This document shows positions 8,876 to 18,922 of a stretch of 64,000 nt of DNA, one piece after another (position 1 is the first letter of the stretch; every line of letters begins with the position of its first letter). Under the pieces are notes generated by a model. The model did no database searches, was not told where the DNA came from, and saw only the letters and a program-made list of their open reading frames with translations. A program made the translations under genes and the position numbers. The stretch is from Companilactobacillus tucceti DSM 20183 (lineage in GTDB: Bacteria > Bacillota > Bacilli > Lactobacillales > Lactobacillaceae): positions 61,686 through 125,685 of the forward strand of contig NZ_AZDG01000005.1 of the NCBI RefSeq assembly GCF_001434665.1, read 5' to 3'.

Positions 8876-10371
8876 TACTTATCACCTGCACTTTCATTTA
8901 AATCTTTCATATTAATTTCTTTGGATTTAGAACTGTTATTAACCATAAATGTAATTCCAAAAGCAATCAAACAGAACAAGATAGCGACCATAAAGGCGGC
9001 ATGATAACCACCCAATGTAGCATTAAAGAAATCATCTTTGTATTGAAGTGGTGACTTAACTAATAATGAATGACTTGGTTTGGTATTGTTTGTTACATTA
9101 GTTAGAACACTAACTAAAATAGCTGTACCCATTGAACTGAATACCTGACGAACAGTGTTATTAACAGCTGTACCATGACTCATCAAATCAAATGGCAATG
9201 AATTCATACCATCAGTTGTAACTGGCATCAAGACCATTGAGATACCAAACATACGAACCATATACAAAACAACAATATCAATAACTGGTGTTGTTTTAGT
9301 TAAAAACAAGAATGGAATTGTTCCGGCGGTTAACAAGAACATACCCATACGAGCCAAGTCCTTTGGACCAAATCTATCAAAAGCACGTCCAGTGATAGGA
9401 CTCATGATACCAATTAAAATAGCACCTGGTAAAAGTGTTAATCCTGAATGAAAAGCACTCATACCTTTAACAATTTGAAGATACAATGGCAAGATCATTT
9501 CAACGCCGACCATAGCCATATTTGTTACAGATGACAAAGCTGCGGCAACAGAGAATTTTTTAACTGTGAAAACACGTAATTCCAAGAATGGTGTTTCCAT
9601 TTTCAATTGACGGTAACCGAATAATAGAATGACAATAACTCCACCTATAATAGTTGAAAGTACAATTGGTGAACCCCAACCATCATCACCAACAGAACTG
9701 AATCCATAAAGCACTGATCCAAATCCTACGGTTGATAAAATAAGTGATAATATATCCAATTTTGTACGCTTAGTATTAATTACAGGACGCATAAAAATAA
9801 AAGCTAGAATAAGAACGATTACAACAATAGGAATAATCATTCCAAAAAGATCTCTCCATGAAAAGTTATCAATGATCCAACCTGATAATGTAGGACCAAT
9901 AGCTGGTGCAAGACCGATAACTAATCCACCAAGTCCCATGGCTGTACCACGTTGGTTAGCTGGGAAAATCGATAGCATAACAACTTGCATCAAAGGCATT
10001 GTAATACCAACACCGACGGCTTGAATCAAACGTCCAGCCAAAATAGTTCCAAAGTTTGGTGCCACAAAACACATAATTGTTCCAATTAAGAATGTTGACA
10101 TAGCAATAATATAAAGCTTTTTAGTACTAAAGTTATTACTTAACCAAGCAGTGACAGGAATCATAATACCGTTAACCATCAAAAATCCGGTTGTTAACCA
10201 TTGAACGGCTGATGTAGTAACATCAAATTCCTTCATCAAAGTTGGAAAAGCTGTTGTTAAAATTGTACCGTTTAAAACAGTACAAAAAGTACCAACCAAT
10301 AGAACCAGAACCATTAGGTTACGGTTAAATGGCTTTCCATTTATATCCAAGTGCTCATTACTTGAACTCAT
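8875..10371 (-). CDS. DHA2-family (14-TM) MFS drug exporter
   Basis: 498 residues with about 14 hydrophobic segments. N-terminal features fit the EmrB/QacA (DHA2) branch: TILTTAFPTLMKEFDVTTSAVQW, a motif C-like GLVIGLAPAIGPTLSGWI near residue 150, and the antiporter Arg in GRLIQAVGVG. These are proton-coupled multidrug exporters of the cytoplasmic membrane. It forms an operon with the upstream MarR regulator (36-bp gap) and the overlapping DUF4811 gene. The specific substrate cannot be read from the sequence. Confidence 0.88.
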   Translation of the reverse strand: MSSSNEHLDINGKPFNRNLMVLVLLVGTFCTVLNGTILTTAFPTLMKEFDVTTSAVQWLTTGFLMVNGIMIPVTAWLSNNFSTKKLYIIAMSTFLIGTIMCFVAPNFGTILAGRLIQAVGVGITMPLMQVVMLSIFPANQRGTAMGLGGLVIGLAPAIGPTLSGWIIDNFSWRDLFGMIIPIVVIVLILAFIFMRPVINTKRTKLDILSLILSTVGFGSVLYGFSSVGDDGWGSPIVLSTIIGGVIVILLFGYRQLKMETPFLELRVFTVKKFSVAAALSSVTNMAMVGVEMILPLYLQIVKGMSAFHSGLTLLPGAILIGIMSPITGRAFDRFGPKDLARMGMFLLTAGTIPFLFLTKTTPVIDIVVLYMVRMFGISMVLMPVTTDGMNSLPFDLMSHGTAVNNTVRQVFSSMGTAILVSVLTNVTNNTKPSHSLLVKSPLQYKDDFFNATLGGYHAAFMVAILFCLIAFGITFMVNNSSKSKEINMKDLNESAGDK

Positions 10372-10407
10372 AAAGCATTTCCTTCTTTCAATTTATATTA
10401 ATTTTAA

Positions 10408-10845
10408 TTACTTATTGGGAATTTGAACCCCATCGATATTTGCATAGACCTTAGTTAAAATATGTTCCAATTGACTTAATTCTTCATCTGTTAAGTTTGA
10501 ATAAATCTCATCATTAGCATCTTTAAAGTCAGATCGAAGTCGTTTAACAAATTCAGCACCCGCTGAAGTAATCTGAACAATTTTTTTACGACGATTATCA
10601 GGATCAACTTCTCGTACAACGAAATCCATCTTTTCCAATTTCTTCAAAGAACGAGCAATGATGGCTCCATCGAATAAAGTAATTTCTCCAATCGTCTCTT
10701 GATTGCAATTAGGATGTCGATTAACGATCATCATTACCATGCTATCAACCATATTCATGTCAGTACCCTTAAGATATTGGCGAATAATACGCTTCTTTTG
10801 CATAATAAATCGAACCGCAAAACCAATTAAATTATAATCATCCAT
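10408..10845 (-). CDS. MarR-family transcriptional regulator
   Basis: 145 residues with a winged helix in the middle (NCNQETIGEITLFDGAIIARSLKKLEKMDFVVREVDPDNRRKK, described here as residues about 50-95), including the D-x-R-x-x-K wing typical of MarR. It is the first gene of the operon with the MFS exporter and DUF4811, so it probably represses its own operon and releases on binding a substrate of the pump. A palindrome lies just upstream (10889-10946), though that also fits a terminator for the preceding gene. Confidence 0.88.
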   Translation of the reverse strand: MDDYNLIGFAVRFIMQKKRIIRQYLKGTDMNMVDSMVMMIVNRHPNCNQETIGEITLFDGAIIARSLKKLEKMDFVVREVDPDNRRKKIVQITSAGAEFVKRLRSDFKDANDEIYSNLTDEELSQLEHILTKVYANIDGVQIPNK

Positions 10846-10888
10846 CTTTTACCTCACTAAAATAAAAATAAAGTTTTAAATAGCAACA

Positions 10889-10946
10889 AAAAATATGCTA
10901 TACCCAACTCTTGACAAAATCAAGAGTTAAATACAGCATATTTTTA
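10889..10946. terminator. Double inverted repeat: terminator, possibly MarR operator
   Basis: Nested dyads: AAAATATGCT with AGCATATTTT on the outside and AACTCTTGA with TCAAGAGTT (10906-10914 / 10920-10928) inside. T-tracts occur on both strands. It sits between the 3' end of the LacI gene and the MarR promoter region. Read on the minus strand it is a good terminator for the LacI gene. The inner palindrome has the size of a MarR-family operator, so a dual role is possible. Confidence 0.6.
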
Positions 10947-10996
10947 GAAAACGTTTTTAATTTTTTAAACCGTTCCATCAAAAACACCTAGTTTTA

Positions 10997-12010
10997 CTAA
11001 ACATCTTTAATAGAAGAGCGGACATGTAATTCTGGCTTATAGCGAATGATACTTGATTCTTTATCAGAATCATATTTGCCTTTAATAATTTTCAGTAATA
11101 ATTCTGAAGCTTTCTCACCGATTTCCATTATGGGTTGAGCTAGCGTTGTAATTTCTGGCGTAAATAAACTGGCAAAGCTGACATTATCAATTCCAACTAG
11201 AGATAGTTGATCTGGAATTGATATGTTATTTTTTTTGACCCACATCAAAACTGTTTCTAGTAGCATGTCGTTGGTAACGATTAAAGACGTTGGCGGGTTG
11301 TCAAGACTCATCAATTCTTTCAACCTATCATCAACGTCTTCTACTTGACAATTAATAACATACTCTGGACGATAATCTATTTTTTTATCCCCTAAGGCTT
11401 GCTCATAGCCTTCCATACGTTCCACACGAGTGGTGATTCCATCTCCGAATGGCAAAGTCAAAATAGCAATCTTCTTATGACCACTTTCAGTCATTAATTC
11501 AGTAGCTTCATATCCAGCATCAGTATTATCAAGCAAGACACTAGGTATATCCACTCCTTTTAGCATTCTATCCACAAACATAACGGGAATTTTTTGCTTG
11601 CGTAAACTCTCATAAAATTCTTTATTTTCATACGTAGGAAACACTATAATTCCATCTATCTGACGTGCCAAAAAGGACTCTATCAATTCCCTTTCTTTGT
11701 TTGGATCGTCATCAGTTTTAGCAATAATAACTGAATATCCTACTTTTTGAAAATAATTTTCAATAGAAGCTAGTAGCTCCAACGAAAATCTAGACGATAG
11801 ATTGGCGCAAATAAATGCTACAACATTAGTATTTTTTTGCTTTAAGCTTTTAGCAATTTGATTAGGGTGGTATTCTAATCTCTCAATTGCCTCAGCTATT
11901 TTCTGACGTGTGGTAGTGCTCATATATTGATAGCGTTTATTCAAAAACTGCGAAACTGTACTTTTTGATACTCCTGCTTCATAAGCAACGTCATTGATCG
12001 TGGGCTTCAT
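10997..12010 (-). CDS. LacI-family transcriptional regulator
   Basis: 337 residues. The N-terminal LacI helix-turn-helix (TINDVAYEAGVSKSTVSQFLN) and hinge helix (LEYHPNQIAKSL) are clear, followed by a periplasmic-binding-protein-like effector domain (VVAFICANLSSRFSLELL through IMEIGEKASELLL). Members sense sugars or related small molecules. No sugar genes adjoin it, so it may act in trans. LacI/CcpA-type palindromes occur in this window at 10951-10960 (AAAACGTTTT) and 43104-43115 (GTAAACGTTTAC), but no link is proven. It is flanked by terminators and appears monocistronic. Confidence 0.88.
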   Translation of the reverse strand: MKPTINDVAYEAGVSKSTVSQFLNKRYQYMSTTTRQKIAEAIERLEYHPNQIAKSLKQKNTNVVAFICANLSSRFSLELLASIENYFQKVGYSVIIAKTDDDPNKERELIESFLARQIDGIIVFPTYENKEFYESLRKQKIPVMFVDRMLKGVDIPSVLLDNTDAGYEATELMTESGHKKIAILTLPFGDGITTRVERMEGYEQALGDKKIDYRPEYVINCQVEDVDDRLKELMSLDNPPTSLIVTNDMLLETVLMWVKKNNISIPDQLSLVGIDNVSFASLFTPEITTLAQPIMEIGEKASELLLKIIKGKYDSDKESSIIRYKPELHVRSSIKDV

Positions 12011-12043
12011 TTTCTCTCCTCAATAATTAAATAGATTTCTTTT

Positions 12044-12086
12044 AAAAAACACCCTTATTACTCATTGAATAAGGATGTTTTTTTTA
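12044..12086 (-). terminator. Terminator behind trpS
   Basis: An 11-bp stem (ACACCCTTATT 12049-12059 / AATAAGGATGT 12068-12078, one G-T pair) is flanked by A- and T-tracts. Reading from trpS on the minus strand, it separates trpS from the LacI gene. Confidence 0.8.
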
Positions 12087-12097
12087 AAGATTTATCT

Positions 12098-13123
<1,026 letters not shown>

Positions 13124-13136
13124 CTAAAATTAGCAT

Positions 13137-13345
13137 AAAAAAAGCGCTCTATTGAAATTTATCAATAGGACGCTTTCACGTGGTGCCACCTGTTTTGTAG
13201 AAATATCTCTACCACTCTGAGGCTGTAAGGTGACCACCCATTCCATTTCCTAATTCAAGGTCGACAACTCTCACAGCCAAGGAGTCATTCTCTAATTCAA
13301 CTTACTTGAAATAGTACTTAAAAATGCTTATGCTTTAGTATACTC
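13137..13345 (-). promoter_or_regulatory. Tryptophan T-box leader of trpS
   Basis: Read on the minus strand. Stem I elements span about 13335-13240, with the specifier TGG followed by A at 13243-13245. The T-box CAGGTGGCACCACGTG is at 13192-13177, and the terminator stem (AAAGCGTCCTATTGA paired with TCAATAGAGCGCTTT, 13176-13141) ends in a T-run. The antiterminator bulge TGGC predicts a discriminator G, as in tRNA-Trp, which agrees with the specifier and the gene. A TATACT-like -10 lies at 13342-13337. Confidence 0.93.
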
Positions 13346-13399
13346 TAATTGCTTATAGCATAGTGAAAAACCGACAAATTGTCAATGTGAGGTACTTTA

Positions 13400-15667
13400 A
13401 TGACAGTTAATGAAACAAGAGAAGAAGAACAACAAAGAGTTTATCAAATTGCCGATAAAATCGATGAAAAAATTGAGAGAGCTACTGAAAATTTAGCAAA
13501 GGCTCATACCGAAACAGGTAAAATCGAACGTAACTATGGTGAAAATACCAAGGTCAATACTTTTGAAGTCGATGACCAGATGGAAACAAATGCTTCTGTT
13601 CAACAGCAGAAACAGTTGGTTTCATTAGCAGTCGAAAATGAAAATATTCTTGAATCAAATAAACTAAAACTAGAAAATCTACAAGGTTCACCTTACTTTG
13701 GAAGAATCGATATTGTTGAAGATGGCGAAGAGGACACGCTTTATATTGGGACTTCCACTTTACAAGATGAAGACGGTGACTTTTTGATTTATGACTGGCG
13801 AGCACCAGTCTCTGGAATTTACTACAACGGTACGCTTGGAAATGTTAGCTACCCTACACCAACAGGTACCGCTAAAGTGGATCTTAAGAAAAAGCGTCAA
13901 TTTCAAATCGTTAAAAATAAGATCAAAAATATGTTTGATACCAACGAAACTGTTGGTGATGAAATTTTGCAATCTGTTTTGAGCGAATACAATGACGAAT
14001 ATCTTAAAAATATCGTCGCTACGATCCAGCACGAACAAAATACAATAATCAGAGATACTAAGTCAGATGTCTTATTAGTACAAGGTGTTGCTGGAAGTGG
14101 TAAAACATCAGCCATTTTACAACGTGTTGCCTACTTGCTCTACCACAGTCGTTCAACTTTAGATGCTGATAAAATAATCCTATTTTCACCTAATAGATTA
14201 TTCAGTAATTATATTTCTGAAGTCTTACCAAGTCTTGGCGAACGTAACATGAGACAAGTTACTTTGAATGAATTCATTTCACTAAGATTGACCGGTATTC
14301 AAGTAGAAACACTATTTGAACGTTACGAAAAAGATGAGCGAAATCTTCCAGAAACGACTATAAAAATTCGTCTATTTAAAGAAAGTTCTGAATTTTTAAA
14401 TAAATTAGAAGAAATAGAACAAGAAAACAAAGATCATATTCTATACTTTGAAGATATTATTTTTGAAGGCAAGCCATTCTTTACTAAAGAAGAAATCTCA
14501 GATATATATAATTCAAAGAATAAAGCTTATAGCATCCCTGATCGCTTTTTGAAAACTAAAAATACATTGATCAAACGTTTAAAGCAAAGAATTCATGATG
14601 ATCGTGATGAAGATTGGGTTCAGGCTGAAATAGACAATCTCTCCGATGAAGATTTCCAACAAATAATTACTGATAATAATATCGAGGAATCAACTAACCA
14701 GCGTTCTATAATTGCTGAAGAATTTCTAAGAGATCGTTATGCTCCTATCTACAATGCCTTGATAAATAATTATTTCTTTGATCCATATAAAGAATATCTA
14801 TTTATTTTAAATAATTTAAAACAAGACTTAGTTCCTGACAATATTTGGAATACTATGATTGAATCAATCGATCATAATGTGGAAACTCATAAATTGGGAT
14901 TAAGTGATGCCGTAGCAATTCTTTACTTGCGTAATTTCATAACTGAAAGTGGAATCAACCGAAATATCCAACACATTTTTATTGATGAAATTCAAGATTA
15001 TACTATGGCTCAACTGCAATATATTTCTAAATCTTTCCCTAATGCAAAATTGACATTGTTGGGAGACAAGGCTCAGGACATACTGACTAGCTCATATAGA
15101 AATAAAGATTTAATAACTGGTATACATGAGTTATTTGAGAAAAAGAAAGTTACTACTATAACTTTGAACCAAAGCTACCGATCAACGGCTGAAATAACTA
15201 ACTTCGCCAAAAATCTCTTACCTAATGGAGACGAAGTAAAGTCGTTCTCCAGAAAAGGTGAAGATCCGGTCATTAAAGTATTTAATGATGAAGATAATTA
15301 TTACGACGGACTTAAACAAGAGGCCCGAGAATTAAATCAAAAATATGGAACTGTGGCAATTTTAACCAGAAATCAAGCTCAAGCTGAACAAGTTTATACC
15401 CACTTCAGTGACGAATCACTAGTAACTTTAGTCACAGCTGATTTCAGGTCCATTCCTAAAGGCATCCTTGTACTACCAATTTATTTGGCAAAGGGATTAG
15501 AATTTGATGCGGTTATTGGACACAATATTTCTAGTGAAAATTATCCAGATTCAAGAAGTCGAGATACTCTCTACACTATTTGTACAAGAGCCATGCACAG
15601 TCTGACACTTTGTGCAGAAAAAGATCTATCACCATTATTGAATAAAACAAAAATATCAGTTAATTAG
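13400..15667 (+). CDS. helD: HelD-type RNA polymerase recycling helicase
   Basis: 755 residues. An N-terminal charged coiled-coil arm (about 1-95) leads to an SF1 helicase core with Walker A VQGVAGSGKTSAIL (about 228-240), the DEIQD Walker B (IFIDEIQDYT), the motif LNQSYRST, and a C-terminal helicase half (VLPIYLAKGLEFDAVI). HelD pushes its arms into RNA polymerase and releases it from stalled complexes using ATP. The arm and insertion layout distinguish it from UvrD/PcrA. It is monocistronic, followed by a strong terminator at 15673. Confidence 0.88.
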   Translation: MTVNETREEEQQRVYQIADKIDEKIERATENLAKAHTETGKIERNYGENTKVNTFEVDDQMETNASVQQQKQLVSLAVENENILESNKLKLENLQGSPYFGRIDIVEDGEEDTLYIGTSTLQDEDGDFLIYDWRAPVSGIYYNGTLGNVSYPTPTGTAKVDLKKKRQFQIVKNKIKNMFDTNETVGDEILQSVLSEYNDEYLKNIVATIQHEQNTIIRDTKSDVLLVQGVAGSGKTSAILQRVAYLLYHSRSTLDADKIILFSPNRLFSNYISEVLPSLGERNMRQVTLNEFISLRLTGIQVETLFERYEKDERNLPETTIKIRLFKESSEFLNKLEEIEQENKDHILYFEDIIFEGKPFFTKEEISDIYNSKNKAYSIPDRFLKTKNTLIKRLKQRIHDDRDEDWVQAEIDNLSDEDFQQIITDNNIEESTNQRSIIAEEFLRDRYAPIYNALINNYFFDPYKEYLFILNNLKQDLVPDNIWNTMIESIDHNVETHKLGLSDAVAILYLRNFITESGINRNIQHIFIDEIQDYTMAQLQYISKSFPNAKLTLLGDKAQDILTSSYRNKDLITGIHELFEKKKVTTITLNQSYRSTAEITNFAKNLLPNGDEVKSFSRKGEDPVIKVFNDEDNYYDGLKQEARELNQKYGTVAILTRNQAQAEQVYTHFSDESLVTLVTADFRSIPKGILVLPIYLAKGLEFDAVIGHNISSENYPDSRSRDTLYTICTRAMHSLTLCAEKDLSPLLNKTKISVN

Positions 15668-15786
15668 ACGTGAAAAGCCGTCGCTATCCAAAAGGATAAC
15701 GGCGGCTTTTTTTGTTTTGTTATACCAACAAGGTACTCAGGTAATAATGTCGTATTAAAACATTCATTGATTGATTCAATAATCAT
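15664..15786 (-). CDS. Possible small protein (40 codons)
   Basis: An ATG at 15784-15786 on the minus strand is preceded by GAGGTGATAGG, a respectable ribosome site. The predicted peptide begins MIIESINECFNTTLLPEYL. Its 3' half runs through the helD terminator hairpin, which argues against it being a conserved protein. I do not recognise a family. Confidence 0.2.
   Translation of the reverse strand: MIIESINECFNTTLLPEYLVGITKQKKPPLSFWIATAFHV
15673..15713 (+). terminator. Terminator of helD
   Basis: A long stem, AAAAGCCGTCGCTATCC (15673-15689) with GGATAACGGCGGCTTTT (15694-15710), has few mismatches and is followed by a T-rich tail. Confidence 0.9.
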
Positions 15787-15853
15787 CCTATCACCTCATT
15801 AGCTTTTGATGACAGAGTAACAGATGATTGTAAATTTTTCGTATAGTAAGATT

Positions 15854-16519
15854 CTAAATTAAAATTGTTCCAACAATGGCACTGATAATAGCTACCAGCA
15901 TTGCCATCTTCTCATCTTTTGTATATAGATATGTCAAAGACATGCACCATCCTAGTGCTGTATTCATAAAGAATTGAATAAATGAACCTGGTAATGTTAT
16001 TGCACCGGCGATTAGACCACTAATAATAATACCTGAAATTGCATTAGCTGATGTACTTTCTCTAAAGAAATAATTGAAAAAGAATCCTGTTTGAACCATC
16101 TGCTGTTGAACAGTAATGATAATTATGTTGGCTACCAAATTGAACAAAAATACTTTTTGATCTGAACTAGCCACATCGTCATTTACAAATTGAGGCAATC
16201 TACCTGTCACTTGTAAATAACTGACAGCCAATCTCATTGCGCATACCAAAATAATCATTAATGCAACAAAACCAAAATTAGCTGACAACGAATCTTTAAA
16301 CTTTGGTGGATTATCTAAAAATGAGCGTCGCTCTCTTAAATATCTTCTTACCATCAAAAAAGTTAAAAATAGACCTAAAATAAAGAATACTGCTGCTAAA
16401 GTATCATTCAGACCCTTTTCAGTAGCAACAATATTTTTTAAGGCTAATGTACCAACAGCAAAAACGATCCAGATTATATATCTAGTAAAGTCGGTACCTT
16501 TAGATTCTCCTACGCGCAT
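15854..16519 (-). CDS. Polytopic membrane protein, degenerate CPBP-like
   Basis: 221 residues from the preferred start, with about six hydrophobic segments. The overall pattern resembles CPBP (Abi/Rce1-like) intramembrane proteases. The segment that should hold the EExxxR catalytic motif reads VQQQMVQTGFFFNYFF, so both Glu and the Arg are replaced. It is probably not a protease. Start choice: an ATG at 16537 is in frame, but GGAAG (RC of about 16529) stands 8 bases ahead of the ATG at 16517-16519, giving MRVGESKG. Function unknown. Confidence 0.55.
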   Translation of the reverse strand: MRVGESKGTDFTRYIIWIVFAVGTLALKNIVATEKGLNDTLAAVFFILGLFLTFLMVRRYLRERRSFLDNPPKFKDSLSANFGFVALMIILVCAMRLAVSYLQVTGRLPQFVNDDVASSDQKVFLFNLVANIIIITVQQQMVQTGFFFNYFFRESTSANAISGIIISGLIAGAITLPGSFIQFFMNTALGWCMSLTYLYTKDEKMAMLVAIISAIVGTILI

Positions 16520-16610
16520 AATATATCTTCCAATCAATAAATTTTCTTAGTAATTATATCACACGACAAACTTCAATCGGCTTGAGCTTAAGAATTGTTG
16601 AGAAACTTAA

Positions 16611-16730
16611 GAGAGTGTGAAAAAAGGCGATCTGCCACCGGAGCATAGCCTAGAACCACGAATGATTGGTACCATCAATCATTTGTGGTTCTAGGCTATG
16701 TGGAAGTTGCAGCCTTTTTTTACACGTTTA
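16611..16730 (+). repeat. Intergenic hairpin element, sub-family 2, copy 2
   Basis: 120 bp from GAGAGTGT to ACACGTTTA. The outer stem GTGTGAAAAAAGGC pairs with GCCTTTTTTTACAC, and the conserved strands TCTGCCACCGG and ATGTGGAAGTTGC lie inside. The inner stem ATAGCCTAGAACCAC pairs with GTGGTTCTAGGCTAT. It stands behind the 3' end of the LPXTG-like adhesin gene; read on that gene's strand it would also work as a U-tract terminator. Confidence 0.8.
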
Positions 16731-16788
16731 GACCATAAAAGTTCTAAGTAAAGGAATTAATCTTTACTTAGAACTAATCTCAGGTTAA

Positions 16789-18693
16789 TTAAACATGCTT
16801 ACGTTTCTTAAATCCAAATACTCCAACAATTGCTGCCAAAACAACACCTAATAAACTAATTAGGCCTGTTGCTTTCATTCCTGTTTGTGGGAATGATCCA
16901 GCCGCTTTGTTTTCATTCTTAATAGTATTTGTTGAACCGGTAATCAAACCACCTTGATTATTTTCGGAAGATCCATTAGTAATTGATTCGCCTGGAAGTA
17001 ATCCTTCTGAATCCTCTTCGTTACTATTTTCTGATTCTTCATCGTCACCATTTTCATCGGTTTCGTTAGGATCTTCTGGATCTGTAGTATCTTCGTTATC
17101 CTCTTCACCATTTTCGTCTGGGTCAGTTGGATTTTCAGGATCTGTAGGCTCTTCTGGGTCAGTGGTATTGCCACCGTCCTCATCACCACCGTTTTCATCT
17201 GGAACTAGTGGTTCTTCAGGATCAATACCTTCATTGTCTCCATCTTCATTTTCATCGGGTAATTCTACACCTATTCCTGGCAATGTCATTGGTATTTCAA
17301 ATTCGGTTTCTTTGTCAGAACTATCTTGAAGATCCCATCTGTGAGTTTCAGCATTAACGTTAACTTTATCAGCAACAATATTACCATCCAAGTTTTGGTT
17401 AGCATTAATTGTGGCTTCTGGAGCTAAGATACTGCCTTGGAATGGACGGTCAACATTGATCGTTCCATCATAGATTTTATTACTTGCAGTACTATCATAG
17501 AAATTCCAAAGCAAATGGTTATCACCAAAGTACTCTGTTTCCTTATTAGGACGTTCCTCACCATCATCTGAATTTTCACTAGGATCAGGACGATCAACAT
17601 TATCGTTATAAACGACTTTGATTTGAGAAGTAATGTTATATTCAGGTTCCCCTTCTGTATCAACATTGATAATAACAGTTGTTCCTTCGGGATCTTTAGA
17701 CAATCCAGCGATAGTTAATGGTGTACCAGAAGTTAAAACATCTTTAGAAAGATTGATAACAATTTGATTTTGATCATTTGGTTTATAATCACGTAGATCA
17801 ATAACTCTATTATTTTGATCTGGAAAATCGGATGCTTTGATCTCAACATTTGGATCCATTAAAGAATATGCTTCTGATTTAACATCTAATTCTGAAAAGA
17901 TCTTAGCAAAGTCTATATAAACATTGCCATTTTTATCTTCATAAGTTTCATCTGATGTCAAATGGTCAATATCAGCACCATTTACATTAGTTCTGTTTGG
18001 ATTGGAGACATTAACATCAACACTATCACCAAAGACAACTTTATTTGTTCTACTATTACCAGCAGAAACAAATGAGCTATTAGCAATCTTATTAAGGTTT
18101 TGAATATATGAAATATCCTTATCTAGTAATTCCTCATGAATATTAGTACCAAAGTTAACATTACCATTTAAAGTGCCGACGGCAATATTACCATTGGTAT
18201 GTGCATTTAACGTTGCTTCATTAGCAAAAATATGAAAGTATGCTGCATAGTCTAACAAGTTAGTTTTTGATGGTAAATCATCCTCAACATTTCCACCATC
18301 TTTAACTTGTGAGTTTTCCGCATATGTTACTGGAGCTTGTGTTGCTGCACTACTCGATGCTTGTGTTACTGGTGTTACTTGTTTTTGCGCCATTGATTGA
18401 ATATACATTCTATTACTGTTATTCAATTGAGTATTTTGATTAGTTTTTTGTTGTACTTGTTGTGGCTGTGTTTGTTGTGCTTGGGCTGTAGTTGCTTGAT
18501 CTTGGTCAGCTTGTGAATTATCAGTACTACCTTGGTCAGTATTATCAGTCGTAGTTGTAGTTACATCTGCAGTTGGTTGAGTATTCCCATTTACTTCATC
18601 AGCATACGTATTATTTGAAACTGCAATAAATGAAAGAACGGCCGCACTAGTTGCCACGCATGATAGTGCCCATTTACTTCCTTTTTTAATCAT
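16789..18693 (-). CDS. LPXTG-like anchored surface protein with choice-of-anchor A domain
   Basis: 634 residues. A signal peptide (about 1-31, ending NTYADE) precedes a Gln/Thr/Asp-rich region (32-130). A choice-of-anchor A-like beta domain (about 140-465) follows, with LLDYAAYFHIFANEATLNAH, NGNIAVGTLNGNVNFG and, near the end, FQGSILAPEATINANQNLDG. An acidic Pro/Glu/Asp repeat stalk (about 490-590) leads to a C-terminal FPQTG motif, a hydrophobic helix and KKRKHV. FPQTG differs from LPXTG at the first residue but has the full sortase layout. Likely a wall-bound adhesin (inferred). Confidence 0.85.
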   Translation of the reverse strand: MIKKGSKWALSCVATSAAVLSFIAVSNNTYADEVNGNTQPTADVTTTTTDNTDQGSTDNSQADQDQATTAQAQQTQPQQVQQKTNQNTQLNNSNRMYIQSMAQKQVTPVTQASSSAATQAPVTYAENSQVKDGGNVEDDLPSKTNLLDYAAYFHIFANEATLNAHTNGNIAVGTLNGNVNFGTNIHEELLDKDISYIQNLNKIANSSFVSAGNSRTNKVVFGDSVDVNVSNPNRTNVNGADIDHLTSDETYEDKNGNVYIDFAKIFSELDVKSEAYSLMDPNVEIKASDFPDQNNRVIDLRDYKPNDQNQIVINLSKDVLTSGTPLTIAGLSKDPEGTTVIINVDTEGEPEYNITSQIKVVYNDNVDRPDPSENSDDGEERPNKETEYFGDNHLLWNFYDSTASNKIYDGTINVDRPFQGSILAPEATINANQNLDGNIVADKVNVNAETHRWDLQDSSDKETEFEIPMTLPGIGVELPDENEDGDNEGIDPEEPLVPDENGGDEDGGNTTDPEEPTDPENPTDPDENGEEDNEDTTDPEDPNETDENGDDEESENSNEEDSEGLLPGESITNGSSENNQGGLITGSTNTIKNENKAAGSFPQTGMKATGLISLLGVVLAAIVGVFGFKKRKHV

Positions 18694-18861
18694 ACAAATT
18701 GCCCCCTAGACAAAAATACTTTTATAAAATTAATAAACGAATAAATTATCACGCTCTAAAACCTAGCTGTCAAACCGGTTTACGGCAGATATCGCTTAGT
18801 TATGAATGATAGGAATATCCATTTTGCCAAGTTATTTATATAGTAATTATTCCAGTTCTAT

Positions 18862-18889
18862 TTGAAAACGTTTGTAAACGAATTATAAT
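18862..18889 (+). promoter_or_regulatory. Promoter with overlapping cre-like site
   Basis: TTGAAA (18862-18867), a 16-base spacer and TATAAT (18884-18889) lie 33 bp before the VIT1-like gene. A sequence TGAAAACGTTTGTA (18863-18876) resembles a catabolite-responsive (CcpA/LacI-type) operator and overlaps the -35 box, so repression by a LacI-family protein is plausible. Confidence 0.55.
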
Positions 18890-18922
18890 GGAACTATTAA
18901 TAGTTGTTAGGGAGATTAACAT

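Noticed and set aside
13400..15667. UvrD/PcrA DNA helicase or RecB-like nuclease
   Set aside because: The N-terminal coiled-coil arm and the split of the core by a long insertion fit HelD better, and no nuclease motif is present.
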